Shown piece after piece: positions 10,017-19,980 of a stretch of DNA of 64,000 nt (its first letter is position 1; every line of letters starts with the position of its first letter). A model generated the notes under the pieces. That model was not told where the DNA came from. It saw only the letters and a program-made list of their open reading frames with translations, and did no database searches. The DNA comes from Clostridiales bacterium. Its GTDB lineage: Bacteria; Bacillota; Clostridia; Peptostreptococcales; Anaerovoracaceae. Position numbers and translations under genes: made by a program. The stretch spans positions 31,894-95,893 of the forward strand of contig JAAZCE010000007.1 of NCBI GenBank assembly GCA_012513435.1, read 5' to 3'.

Positions 10017-12056
10017 CTACAGATTGAGCTGGAAATCCTCTCCAAAAAGTTTGACCACCCTTCTTCTTAAAGGTTGATTTTCAGCAGCCTCCAGCTTCGG
10101 ATCTTCCTGCAAAATTTTTTTAGCCTGATCTTTTGCCACATTCAAAACCTTCATATGTTTGGCTAAATCAGATATTTTAAGGTCTGGCAAACCGTGCTGC
10201 CTCGTTCCGAAAACCTCTCCCGGCCCTCTCAGCTTCAGGTCTTCTTCAGCTATAAAGAATCCATCTGAGGAGCTTGCCATTATCTCCGCTCTCTCAAGAG
10301 CTATCTCTGACTCATTCTCGGTTATAAGCATGCAGTAAGACTGGTACTTCCCTCTTCCCACACGTCCTCGTAGCTGATGGAGCTGGGCGAGACCAAACCT
10401 TTCGGCGTTTTCCACCACCATTACGGTAGCGTTGGGAACATTTATTCCCACCTCTATTACTACGGTGGCTACGAGAAGGTCTATTTCATGGTTATAGAAC
10501 TTCTCCATGATGTCGTCCTTTTCGGATTGCTTCATGGCACCGTGGATAAGCACTACGCTGTATCTTCCGAACCTTTCCTTAAGCTCCTGAGCCAGCTGCT
10601 CTGCCGATTTGGCATCAAGAAGCTCGGAATCCTCTATAAGAGGTGCTACAACGTATCCCTGCCTCCCCTTCTCCAGCTCCCGCTCGATGAGTTTGTAACA
10701 TTTGTTTCTATCCTTGCCTCTTATGTCTCTGGTAATAATCTGCTGTCTTCCCGGTGGAAGCTCATCTATTACCGATATATCCAAATCGCCGTACAAAATA
10801 ACTGCCAAAGTCCTTGGTATAGGCGTGGCCGTCATGACAAGAACGTTAGGATCATGGCCTTTTTCCTTGAGTCTTACTCTCTGATTCACTCCGAATCTGT
10901 GCTGCTCGTCGGTAATCACAAGCCCCAAATTCTTATATTCCACATCCTGCTGTATGACCGCATGGGTTCCCACGAGTATATCTATCTGGCCTCCTGCAAG
11001 CCCCTGCAGAACCTGCCGTCTGGCAGAAGCCTTCATGGAGCCGGAAAGAAAGCCCACCTTGATGCTGTGATTTCCGAAGCCCTTGCAGAAGCCCTCAAAA
11101 TGCTGTTTTGCCAGTATTTCAGTGGGAGCCATCATAACTGCCTGATAGCCGCACTTCGCAGCCTTATACATAGCGATTTCGGCCACAGCCGTCTTCCCTG
11201 AGCCTACGTCTCCCTGTATAAGCCTGTTCATCATGATGTCCGACTCTAGGTCCTTGACTATCTCATTCACACAGCGCTGCTGCGCCCCCGTCAACGGGTA
11301 CGGCAGAGAATCCACATAAGGCTTTACGTCTACGTCCTTGCTCAAAGCAATGCCCCGGCCCCCCTTCTTTATATTCTGACGTGCCGCGAATAGACCTGTC
11401 TGCAAGACGAGAAACTCGTCGAAGATAAGCCTGTACTTTGCCTCAAGAAGTTTTTGTTTTTCCTCTGGAAAGTGAATATTTTCCAAGGCATATTCCAAGC
11501 TGCAAAGTCTGTTGCTTTCGACTATGCCAGGGCTTAGAAAGTCCTCTGCTTCTCCCCACAGCTCTTTCGTCAGGTGCTGCCAGCTTCTCATCTCTCTTTG
11601 GGTTACGCCCTTAGTCAGTGGGTAGACAGGGAGTATTCCTTCTCCGCGACTGCCCTCCTTGCTAAAATCCGGGTGTATGAGCTGTAGCTTGCCAAAGTTG
11701 AGAACCGGCCTTCCGTAGAACATGTATTCATTTCCTTTCTGAAAACTGTTCTGAAGGTATTTTGCATTAAAAAACACGACCTCCAAGGAGCCCGTATCAT
11801 CTGAAATCAACAGGCGAAGAATCTGCTTCCTGCCCTGCTTGTATCTGTCCTTGACTATCAACTGAACCTTTGCCTTGATTACGGAAGCCGTTTCTTCCTT
11901 TAAGTCACATATATTAACCCTGTTTCTCCTGTCCTGGTAATCTCTTGGAAAGAAAAAGATAAGGTCCTCCAAGGTGTCTATATTCAGTTTTTTTAAAGCC
12001 TCTGCCTTTTTAGGGCCTACGCCCTTAAGGCTTGTGGCCGGTTCGTGAATGTTCAT
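10017..12056 (-). CDS. recG: ATP-dependent DNA helicase RecG
   Basis: 679 aa; LKGVGPKKAEAL, GDVGSGKTAVA, DEQHRFGV, QLRGRVGRG. Confidence 0.97.
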   Translation of the reverse strand: MNIHEPATSLKGVGPKKAEALKKLNIDTLEDLIFFFPRDYQDRRNRVNICDLKEETASVIKAKVQLIVKDRYKQGRKQILRLLISDDTGSLEVVFFNAKYLQNSFQKGNEYMFYGRPVLNFGKLQLIHPDFSKEGSRGEGILPVYPLTKGVTQREMRSWQHLTKELWGEAEDFLSPGIVESNRLCSLEYALENIHFPEEKQKLLEAKYRLIFDEFLVLQTGLFAARQNIKKGGRGIALSKDVDVKPYVDSLPYPLTGAQQRCVNEIVKDLESDIMMNRLIQGDVGSGKTAVAEIAMYKAAKCGYQAVMMAPTEILAKQHFEGFCKGFGNHSIKVGFLSGSMKASARRQVLQGLAGGQIDILVGTHAVIQQDVEYKNLGLVITDEQHRFGVNQRVRLKEKGHDPNVLVMTATPIPRTLAVILYGDLDISVIDELPPGRQQIITRDIRGKDRNKCYKLIERELEKGRQGYVVAPLIEDSELLDAKSAEQLAQELKERFGRYSVVLIHGAMKQSEKDDIMEKFYNHEIDLLVATVVIEVGINVPNATVMVVENAERFGLAQLHQLRGRVGRGKYQSYCMLITENESEIALERAEIMASSSDGFFIAEEDLKLRGPGEVFGTRQHGLPDLKISDLAKHMKVLNVAKDQAKKILQEDPKLEAAENQPLRRRVVKLFGEDFQLNL

Positions 12057-12503
12057 TTACCTGCTTACCTCAACGTGCCTCTTGGCTATATTCTTCGACA
12101 TGACACCTGTTACCAGCACAGTAACTTTTTGGGGCTTGATTTCCAGCATTTCTTCAATGTTCTTGTAAATATAATCTATTATCTTCTCCGTAATCTTTTT
12201 TATGCTTATACCAAAATGAACAACGATATATATCTCCAGCTCAAGGCCATCCTCATCTTCCCTGAACTGTATGCTCTCCGATTCTTCGTCATAAAGGTTC
12301 ATCATGGATGCTATGCCTGTCACATTGCTGACGTACTTTCCCTTGAAGTTCATGAGCCCTGCCTTGCCATCGCATTGCTCAACTGCAGCCACCACTATTT
12401 TATTTATTGCGTTTTGAGAAAAATTTATCTCGCCCAGTTTTGTTTTTAATTCAAACAACGTATCTCTCCTTTTCTCTAGATAGTTTACCACGAGATTCCA
12501 CAT
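12057..12503 (-). CDS. Asp23/Gls24 family (envelope stress response) protein
   Basis: 148-aa Asp23-like fold (GLELEIYIVVHFGISIKKITEKIIDYIYKNIE), abutting recG. Confidence 0.6.
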   Translation of the reverse strand: MWNLVVNYLEKRRDTLFELKTKLGEINFSQNAINKIVVAAVEQCDGKAGLMNFKGKYVSNVTGIASMMNLYDEESESIQFREDEDGLELEIYIVVHFGISIKKITEKIIDYIYKNIEEMLEIKPQKVTVLVTGVMSKNIAKRHVEVSR

Positions 12504-12573
12504 TCAACAACTAATCTCTCATTGTCGAACAAAAATATTTCCACGTCATATAATAAATAACGAGAGGTATATT

Positions 12574-12768
12574 ATGAATCATTCAGGTTATAAGTATTGT
12601 TGTACAAAGAAGAAAAAGAAGAGAAAAAATGAATACAAAAAAATGGGACTTATTATGCTGCTCTTAGGAGCCGTCACCATATGCGCATTCCTTCTGCCAA
12701 TTAGATACTGGATAGTGGTTCTGGGGCTGGTACTTGTGATATTCGGCATACTGCTCATAAAAAAATAG
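12574..12768 (+). CDS. Small lysine-rich membrane protein of unknown function
   Basis: 64 aa; RBS-like gagagg upstream, KKKKKRK stretch followed by a hydrophobic hairpin. Confidence 0.5.
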   Translation: MNHSGYKYCCTKKKKKRKNEYKKMGLIMLLLGAVTICAFLLPIRYWIVVLGLVLVIFGILLIKK

Positions 12769-12774
12769 GTTTTG

Positions 12775-12809
12775 CACAAAAAAACAGCACTCACATAAAA
12801 GTGAGTGCT
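12775..12809 (-). terminator. Terminator downstream of rpmB
   Basis: agcactcac-ataaaa-gtgagtgct perfect 9-bp stem with a U run on the minus strand. Confidence 0.8.
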
Positions 12810-12820
12810 CTATTCCAGAT

Positions 12821-13012
12821 TTAGATGGCACGGTTAACTTTACCGGATCTGATGCAACTTGTACATACCTTAGCTTTTCTTACATTTCCGTTTTCTTCAA
12901 TTCTAACGGTCTGAATGTTAGCATTCCATTTTCTTCTAGTGTGTCTGTTGGAATGGGACACATTGTTTCCGGAAACCTGTCCTTTTCCGCAAATTTCACA
13001 TTTTCTTGACAT
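12821..13012 (-). CDS. rpmB: 50S ribosomal protein L28
   Basis: 63 aa; MSRKCEICGKGQVSGNNVSHSNRHTRRKWNANIQ. Confidence 0.97.
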   Translation of the reverse strand: MSRKCEICGKGQVSGNNVSHSNRHTRRKWNANIQTVRIEENGNVRKAKVCTSCIRSGKVNRAI

Positions 13013-13153
13013 TTACCGCACCTCCTTACACGCATAATATCTAAAAGCATACGCAATTATTTTTATTTAAAATCCGAACAAGTGGTATTATAGCATATAC
13101 CTGGCATCAACACAAGGGCTTTTTTCTGCTTCTACCTCAGCTTTTACCTGTTT

Positions 13154-13774
13154 TTAAGACTGTTTCCACAAGACTATTTCCCCTGTTTCTCTTGTCTTGT
13201 TCATGTCGATGACCCGCTGATTGCTGCTTCCGCAAAACTGTAAGGTCAGGTCACGCAGCTCTTGAACAAACCTTCCATCTATAAGTATATCCGTAAGCCG
13301 AAGAAGCTGGAAAACTGTTTCCGCTTCTTCAGCTTTTATGGTTATTTCTTCATATGTATACCCACTGAACAAGGTTATGCTTAAATCTCGCTTCTTGATT
13401 TCCTTGGCCAGTTCCAAAAGTCCTTCAGGTTGACAGAGCGGCTCTCCGCCCGAAAAGGTGACCCCTGCCAAAAGAGGGTTCTTGTCGATTTCCTGCACAA
13501 GCCTTTCTATGCTGCACTCCTGCCCGCCGTCAAAATCGTGGCTCTCCGGATTGTGGCATCCGCCGCACCCATGAGGACAGCCCTGACAAAAGACTACAAA
13601 TCTTATGCCCGGGCCGTCAACAATAGATTCTCTTACAATTCCGGCGATTCTCAATGAATACGCTCTTGTCATATTATACCAGCTCCAGTCCATCATCCTG
13701 GAACGTGATACGCTTGATTCTGTCGGAACCTTCATCACTGGCTCCCTCCTGCCGGTGGCAGTGAGGACACTCAT
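13154..13774 (-). CDS. nrdG: Anaerobic ribonucleoside-triphosphate reductase activating protein (radical SAM)
   Basis: GPGIRFVVFCQGCPHGCGGCHNPESHDF CxxxCxxC motif; true start probably MTRAYSLRIAG near 13672. Confidence 0.93.
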   Translation of the reverse strand: MSVLTATGRREPVMKVPTESSVSRSRMMDWSWYNMTRAYSLRIAGIVRESIVDGPGIRFVVFCQGCPHGCGGCHNPESHDFDGGQECSIERLVQEIDKNPLLAGVTFSGGEPLCQPEGLLELAKEIKKRDLSITLFSGYTYEEITIKAEEAETVFQLLRLTDILIDGRFVQELRDLTLQFCGSSNQRVIDMNKTRETGEIVLWKQS

Positions 13775-15947
13775 TGTCTATTATGCCCGTATACCCGCAT
13801 ACCGGGTCTCTGTCAACGGGATGATTGATGGAACCGTATCCGACTCCGCTCTCCTTCATGCATCGCACTATCTGCTCAAAAGCATCCAGATTTTTCAAAG
13901 GGTCGCCGTCCAACTCAACGTAGGTAATGTGACCTGCGTTTGTCAACGCGTGGTACGGAGCTTCTGTCTTGATCTTATCAAATGCACTGATGTTATAGTA
14001 AACAGGAATATGGAATGAATTAGTGTAGTAATCTCTGTCCGTCACGCCTTCTATTACACCATACTTAGCTCTGTCCATTCTTACGAATCTTCCGGAAAGC
14101 CCTTCTGCCGGCGTGGCCAAAAGAGTGTAATTGAAGCCGGTTTTCTCAGAAGCTTCGTCAAGCTGCCTTCTTATGAATCCTATGATTTCAAGTCCCAGGC
14201 TCTGAGCCTCTCTGCTCTCGCCATGATGTGTGCCTATAAGAGCCTTAAGACATTCGGCAAGACCTATAAATCCCACCGACAAGGTTCCATGCTTCAAAAT
14301 TTCGCCTATTGAATCCTCTGGTTTAAGGTTGTCGGAATCAAGCCATACTCCCTGTCCCATGAGGAACGGATAGTTCTTGACCTTCTTTGAAGCCTGTATC
14401 TTATACCTTTCCATAAGCTGCTCCATGCACAGGTCTATCTTTCTCTCCAGTTCTTCAAAAAACCAGTCGATATCCCCATGAGCCTTGACTCCTATTCTCG
14501 GCAAATTCACAGACGTGAAGGAGAGATTTCCTCTGCCTGTAACTATTTCTCTGGACGAGTCGTACTTGTTTCCGATTACTCTCGTTCTGCAGCCCATATA
14601 CGCAACCTCAGTTCTAGGGTCGCCTTCCTTGTAGTATCCAATATTGTAAGGCGCGTCTATAAATGAGAAGTTAGGGAACAGCCTCTTGGCCGAAACCCTA
14701 CAAGCCAGCTTAAACATATCGTAGTTAGGGTCTCCTGGCTCATAATTGACTCCGTCCTTAAGCTTGAATATATGTATAGGGAATATAGGTGTTTCACCGT
14801 TTCCCAATCCTGCCTCCGTAGCCAGCAGCACATTCTCTATTACCAGTCTGCCTTCAGGTGTGGTGTCCGTTCCATAGTTTATGGAGGAAAACGGTATCTG
14901 GGCCCCTGCTCTTGAATGCATGGTGTTCAGATTGTGGACAAAGGCCTCCATTGCCTGATATGTAGCCCTGCTGATTTCCTGATTGGCATATTTGGTTGCT
15001 TTTAACTGCAGCTTGTCGATAAACTTTTCTTCTATGACCTTGGCAAGATATTTTCTTTCAATCTCTTTGTAGCCGTTATCATCTGCCAGTATAGGATACA
15101 ATCCTTCCTTATCCATTATCTCGGCACCAATTTCCTTCATCTGTTCAACGCCATCCTCGATGTCAAAAAGCAGGTTAAGCATTTTGCCTAGGTTTGTCCA
15201 ATACAGCTTTCGGAAGGTCTTCTTCACACCATTGGCCATGCCATAGTCAAAATCAGGTATGCTCTGTCCTCCGTGCTGATCGTTCTGGTTAGACTGTATG
15301 GCTATACATGCAAGAGCAGCATAGCTCTGAATATCGTTTGGCTCTCTCAAGAACCCATGCCCCGTTGAAAATCCGTTTTTAAACAGTTTTTCAATGTCTA
15401 TCTGACAGCAGGTAGTAGTAAGGGTAAGAAAATCCATATCGTGAATGTGGATGTCTCCTTCCCTGTGAGCTCTAGAATGTTCCGGCTTCAACACGAACAT
15501 TTCGTAGAACTGCTTGGCACCTTCCGAACCGTACTTCAGCATGGTGCCCATGGCGGTATCTCCATCTATATTTGCGTTTTCACGTTTAGTATCATTGTCC
15601 TTGGCTTCCTTGAATGTGAGGTCTTCGTATATCTTCATCAACCTCGTATTCATATCTCTTATTCTTGTTCTTTCCGCTCTGTAAAGGATGTATTCCTTGG
15701 CCGTTCTGGCATGACCGTTCTCGATGAGTACCTTTTCCACGGCATCTTGAATCTGCTCTACTGTAGGTATCTCGTTATGACATATCTCGACTAAATATAA
15801 TTCCACCTGTCTTGCCAAAAAACGAGCTGTATCTCTGTCACTTCCCCCAAGTGCCTGAGCAGCTCTGTATATGGCATCCGTTATCTTCACCAGGTCAAAA
15901 TCTACAGTCCTTCCGTCTCTCTTGATTATCTGCTTTATCTGTTCCAT
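13674..15947 (-). CDS. nrdD: Anaerobic ribonucleoside-triphosphate reductase; C-terminus lacks an evident glycyl-radical loop
   Basis: 757 aa; ATP cone plus NrdD core (GSINHPVDRDPVCGYTGIIDNECPHCH), ending ...RIKRITFQDDGLELV*. Confidence 0.93.
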   Translation of the reverse strand: MEQIKQIIKRDGRTVDFDLVKITDAIYRAAQALGGSDRDTARFLARQVELYLVEICHNEIPTVEQIQDAVEKVLIENGHARTAKEYILYRAERTRIRDMNTRLMKIYEDLTFKEAKDNDTKRENANIDGDTAMGTMLKYGSEGAKQFYEMFVLKPEHSRAHREGDIHIHDMDFLTLTTTCCQIDIEKLFKNGFSTGHGFLREPNDIQSYAALACIAIQSNQNDQHGGQSIPDFDYGMANGVKKTFRKLYWTNLGKMLNLLFDIEDGVEQMKEIGAEIMDKEGLYPILADDNGYKEIERKYLAKVIEEKFIDKLQLKATKYANQEISRATYQAMEAFVHNLNTMHSRAGAQIPFSSINYGTDTTPEGRLVIENVLLATEAGLGNGETPIFPIHIFKLKDGVNYEPGDPNYDMFKLACRVSAKRLFPNFSFIDAPYNIGYYKEGDPRTEVAYMGCRTRVIGNKYDSSREIVTGRGNLSFTSVNLPRIGVKAHGDIDWFFEELERKIDLCMEQLMERYKIQASKKVKNYPFLMGQGVWLDSDNLKPEDSIGEILKHGTLSVGFIGLAECLKALIGTHHGESREAQSLGLEIIGFIRRQLDEASEKTGFNYTLLATPAEGLSGRFVRMDRAKYGVIEGVTDRDYYTNSFHIPVYYNISAFDKIKTEAPYHALTNAGHITYVELDGDPLKNLDAFEQIVRCMKESGVGYGSINHPVDRDPVCGYTGIIDNECPHCHRQEGASDEGSDRIKRITFQDDGLELV

Positions 15948-16053
15948 GGACTACCTTCCTTTGAATGTTAATCATGCACTACATCTTGTTTAAAAAACGA
16001 CCTTTACAAGAATTATACACCAAATAAAGCGTTAGTCAATATGATTTGAACAA

Positions 16054-16593
16054 TTAAACACTTTCTCCAAAAAATTCCGAACGCAGAAGAGACATAAGGT
16101 GAAGGTCATAGTATTTGCCATCCTTCTTGGTTGCATTTCTGGCAATTCCTTCGTTCTTGAATCCCAGGCGTTCATACAAGGCTGCCGCCCTCTTGTTACC
16201 TGTGTAATAATCCAAGGTTACTCTTTCCATATGAAGGAATGTGAAGCAGTAGTGAAGTACCTCCATTACGATTTCTCTGCCCATGCCTTTTCCCCACATA
16301 TCCCTTTCTCCGATATATAGTTTGGTAATATCAAGGGAATCTGAATGAGAATCTATTCTTGTGATATTGACTCTGCCTACAGGCTTACCCGTTGCTCTGG
16401 CTACTACGGTAAAGTCCAATTTAGTCTCGTCCAGTTTACTGTAAAGAGCTTCCTTTACAACATCTTCATAGGTTCTTTTTTCATCAAAACTAAGGTAACG
16501 AATAACATCTTTATCCGTTTCCCAGCGAACAAAATATTCATAATCGTTAAACTCGGTTTCTCTGATTAAATAATTTTTTGTCTCCATATCCAA
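16054..16593 (-). CDS. GNAT family N-acetyltransferase (RimJ/RimL-like)
   Basis: 179 aa; MWGKGMGREIVMEVLHYCF, GNKRAAALYERLGFKNEG. Confidence 0.9.
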   Translation of the reverse strand: MDMETKNYLIRETEFNDYEYFVRWETDKDVIRYLSFDEKRTYEDVVKEALYSKLDETKLDFTVVARATGKPVGRVNITRIDSHSDSLDITKLYIGERDMWGKGMGREIVMEVLHYCFTFLHMERVTLDYYTGNKRAAALYERLGFKNEGIARNATKKDGKYYDLHLMSLLRSEFFGESV

Positions 16594-16676
16594 ACCTTTC
16601 TTTTATCATCACATTGTGGTATTATAATACCATTATATTAGCAATATCAATAAGAGACAAGGAGTAAAATCACAAA

Positions 16677-18062
16677 ATGAAGCGTTTTTTCATATTAGGC
16701 ATTTCCTGTGTGTTAGTATTGACCCTCTTCCTCAGCAGCTGTTCCTTGAGCGTTGTGGACAGAGAAAAAGAATTAAAGGATGCGCTTGATACGGTTTACG
16801 GCAATTTAAATTCAACATTTTCAGAAGAAACCGGCGAATTTAACCTTATTACGGAATATATAAAATCCTGGGCAAAGGGCAGCACCATTGAAATCACTGA
16901 AAACAGCGACCACTATATGGTTTTGACCAATCCTGCCACCGGAGGGTTTGAAAACAAAGAATCCGTTACTATGCAGTGTTCCGTCCTCAACGATGATTTT
17001 AACAATTCCATGGAAACCCTTTCCATAGGTCTTTCTGCCCTGCTTGGACCAAATGAGCATGGCAATATCTCACTAATCATTACGGAACAGAAAACCGGGG
17101 AAAGAATAGGTGCCGCCGCAGTAAACCCTAAGTACCTCCAATGCGATAACTTTATCAATCTGGAATACGATACGAACAATTCCCTCTTCACATCGGGAGC
17201 TAAATCATTGACCGGTACGGCCATCTCTAGTATCACTACAACAGCACCTAAATACACCAATGCTTACTTGATTACCATGTCCATAAGAGACTATACTGAC
17301 CCATTTAACTTTTCAAAGCACTACCCTAACCCTGCCGAAACCGTAGGCAGCCTTTTAGCATCGGAAAAAAGTTCAGGAAAGTTATTTCAGATAGCCTCAT
17401 TTGAATGTGAAGTTTCTAATGGATATACCCCCCATTCCGCAGCCGCGGTTGTCGTAGTAGATGAAAACAACGTAGAAGGCTTCATGAAGAAGTTCGACAG
17501 TTCCTACGAAAATATGGAAAATCGTTTTGACAAGCTGGATGACAGCTTCGTATACACTATCACCGAGACTGATATGCCTACTGCTGTAATGTCAGAGGAC
17601 TCAAGCAATAATCTCATCAGCCTAATGTATACTCTCAAGACCGGCATATTCCTTCAAGACGAAGAAACAGAGGATATTATTTCCGTTTCGAATATGTCGG
17701 ATATATCTACGCAGAACAACAATCTCACAGTGACCATCGATGGCAGGAGCATATACAATAGTACTCTCAAGCTGATGTCCAACGCTTACCTTTCCACCTC
17801 TACACTGTGCGATATGGAGTATTCCCTGTCAAACGAACGAGATGTGTGGAGCTTTGATAAAGAGAAGAGTCTGGGCGCATTCTTCAAGAAAAAAATGTTC
17901 ATACAGTCCACGGAAAAAAACGTACTGCTCAAAAGCTGCGACCTTGACATCCTCGCATCAAAGGTGTCCCACCTCAACGCCATATCCTATCACTGCAGCA
18001 TGAACTGCGGCGAATCATCGGTTTTGATGATGACAAGGTTTATGGAGTCCCTAGCACAGTAA
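16677..18062 (+). CDS. Predicted lipoprotein of unknown function
   Basis: 461 aa; signal peptide with lipobox-like LFLSSCSLS. Confidence 0.7.
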   Translation: MKRFFILGISCVLVLTLFLSSCSLSVVDREKELKDALDTVYGNLNSTFSEETGEFNLITEYIKSWAKGSTIEITENSDHYMVLTNPATGGFENKESVTMQCSVLNDDFNNSMETLSIGLSALLGPNEHGNISLIITEQKTGERIGAAAVNPKYLQCDNFINLEYDTNNSLFTSGAKSLTGTAISSITTTAPKYTNAYLITMSIRDYTDPFNFSKHYPNPAETVGSLLASEKSSGKLFQIASFECEVSNGYTPHSAAAVVVVDENNVEGFMKKFDSSYENMENRFDKLDDSFVYTITETDMPTAVMSEDSSNNLISLMYTLKTGIFLQDEETEDIISVSNMSDISTQNNNLTVTIDGRSIYNSTLKLMSNAYLSTSTLCDMEYSLSNERDVWSFDKEKSLGAFFKKKMFIQSTEKNVLLKSCDLDILASKVSHLNAISYHCSMNCGESSVLMMTRFMESLAQ

Positions 18063-18112
18063 TAATTTTGCTAATATCAGTCTCTATGCAAATCGAAGAA
18101 TTTGCGATTTCA

Positions 18113-18165
18113 CGCGGCACCCTTGCCTACACCAGATTTATGCAAGCATATGCCGCGTTTTTATT
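18113..18165 (+). terminator. Probable terminator downstream of the lipoprotein gene
   Basis: cgcggca...tgccgcg stem with inner cttgc/gcaag pairing, followed by ttttta. Confidence 0.55.
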
Positions 18166-18197
18166 TTGCGCCGTCATATGCTTCACCAGCTCCATAA

Positions 18198-18533
18198 TTA
18201 TCCCTTCCAACACCTTTTATTCTTTTTAGGTTTTGGGGTCGGCAAGTCGTCATACATAGCTTCAAATAACCCTGACAAATATTCCTTGCTATCAACCTCA
18301 TCAACAAGCAGCATTTTCTTTGCTCCCTCATAAGGTAATTCATACGAAGCACCCTGCATATATTCTACCGCAGAGCGAACAGGCTTTACGAGTAACCTGT
18401 CATCATATATTCCACCGACAATCTTACTCCTGTAATAGATGATGTATTCTCCCATCATGTCTCTATAGGTTATGTCTTCTAATTCCGAAAGTTGTCCCAA
18501 TATATATTGTAAACACTCTTTGCTTGAAGCCAT
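18198..18533 (-). CDS. TfoX/Sxy N-terminal domain protein
   Basis: 111 aa; RDMMGEYIIYYRSKIVGGIYDDRLLVKPVRS...KKMLLVDEVDSKEYL. Confidence 0.85.
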   Translation of the reverse strand: MASSKECLQYILGQLSELEDITYRDMMGEYIIYYRSKIVGGIYDDRLLVKPVRSAVEYMQGASYELPYEGAKKMLLVDEVDSKEYLSGLFEAMYDDLPTPKPKKNKRCWKG

Positions 18534-18537
18534 TTCA

Positions 18538-18831
18538 CTACCCCTCCTTTTGTTCCTTGTTTACCAAAAGGTCATGTAGCTCCGGATGCTTTTTAAACCA
18601 GGATATGGCATATGTGCAGCTTAATTTAGCCTTTCGGCCGGTGTCCTCCAAATCAGCGGCAACCTCCTGCATCAGCTTTCCGGCAACGCCCTGCCCTCTC
18701 AGAGAATCATCGACAAAAGTACGCTTTACATCGACCGTATCCTTATAGACTTCGGGGAATATAACCTCCGCAATGACTGCTCCGTTCTCGCCATGCAAAA
18801 CTATCTTATTGGAATAATGTATAAAGTCCAT
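18538..18831 (-). CDS. GNAT-like N-acetyltransferase (YjdJ/Gcn5-related small type)
   Basis: 97 aa; VKRTFVDDSLRGQGVAGKLMQEVAADL. Confidence 0.85.
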   Translation of the reverse strand: MDFIHYSNKIVLHGENGAVIAEVIFPEVYKDTVDVKRTFVDDSLRGQGVAGKLMQEVAADLEDTGRKAKLSCTYAISWFKKHPELHDLLVNKEQKEG

Positions 18832-18984
18832 AATTAATTCCTTTCTAATTTTAACTCAACAGTTTTTTTCCCAATCTTCTCCTTTGAGTTTCAACTTTTT
18901 TTACTTTCCTTCTAACCCATATTAAACCATAAAAATATTAAGCACACCATGTAAAATCACAGCCACTTAGTTGCCTTCCAATAA

Positions 18985-19060
18985 TTGTGGCATTACCCCC
19001 CCCCTGCTGTGCACGTCGTCCACCAGCAGCATTTTTTTGCACCTTTACTCTGAATGTTTT
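18985..19060 (-). pseudogene. TfoX-like fragment
   Basis: Minus-strand translation KMLLVDDVHS resembles KKMLLVDEVDS of the intact TfoX at 18198-18533; interrupted at a C9 tract. Confidence 0.45.
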
Positions 19061-19074
19061 GTTCCATTTGCTTT

Positions 19075-19320
19075 TTCAAATTTAAAAATTCATAGCGTTA
19101 GGATTGGACATTTCTGATTTGAATTGTAATCTTTTATAATCTCTTTGTCTTACAAATTCCTCGATAAACATTAATGCTTTCTTACCATATCCTTTGCCTC
19201 TTTTATCTTTTCTTAAATACAAATCGTCTAAAACCAGTGCTTTGCCATGGGACCCATACTCTAAAAATTGTCACTAAGTTAGCAAACCCTATTATTTCTT
19301 TATCTTCTTGAAAAACCATT
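19075..19320 (-). pseudogene. Degraded GNAT acetyltransferase
   Basis: Minus-strand pieces MVFQEDKEIIGFANLV and LVLDDLYLRKDKRGKGYGKKALMFIEEFVRQRDYKRLQF lie in different frames. Confidence 0.65.
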
Positions 19321-19337
19321 AAGCTAATAATCCCCGT

Positions 19338-19883
19338 TCAAAGCTTTATACTTGTGATTTTTCTTACTGTATTTGCTGTGCGGATTGTAATCTTGTTGCT
19401 TATGTTAGAGCTGGCAGTTTTTGACCACCAATTTGTCTTTTGATAATCCTTCCGGCTAAAGGACCAGAAAATAACGTTCTTGTAATTATGGGCTTTCTCA
19501 TAGCCATCTCTAGTATTGCCGATTTCATCATAAAACTCCTTATAAGACAACGGAGGCATCATAAATATAAGGTTATCGTATATCTCTTTGTTGTCATCTC
19601 CCCACCAATCAGGAGCATTATTTAATAGTTCTTCTAATTCTTCTTGCATAACAATAAAAACCGGTATATTTAAAGCAAAGCTGTCTTTTATCATTAGCTT
19701 TATTTCATTTGAAAGAATATCTTTATCATCTATTGCACTTGAAAAGATGACATTCCCGCTATTAAGATATGTAGTAACTTCTGCAAGCCCTATGTCTACA
19801 CAACCCTTTTTTAATTCAGACATAGCAATCTTGTTTTTTCCACTTATATTTATTCCTCTTAATAAAGCAATATATCTTCTCAT
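19338..19883 (-). CDS. DUF1697 domain-containing protein
   Basis: 181 aa; MRRYIALLRGINISGKNKIAMSELK...YLNSGNVIFSS. Confidence 0.92.
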   Translation of the reverse strand: MRRYIALLRGINISGKNKIAMSELKKGCVDIGLAEVTTYLNSGNVIFSSAIDDKDILSNEIKLMIKDSFALNIPVFIVMQEELEELLNNAPDWWGDDNKEIYDNLIFMMPPLSYKEFYDEIGNTRDGYEKAHNYKNVIFWSFSRKDYQKTNWWSKTASSNISNKITIRTANTVRKITSIKL

Positions 19884-19980
19884 ATTTTATCACTTTTCTT
19901 CCCTTTCAAAGATGAAGCCTTAGTATGTTTCAACCGTCTGTAAAACCAAACCACCCATTAAAGCTTTATTGGACCCCTCT

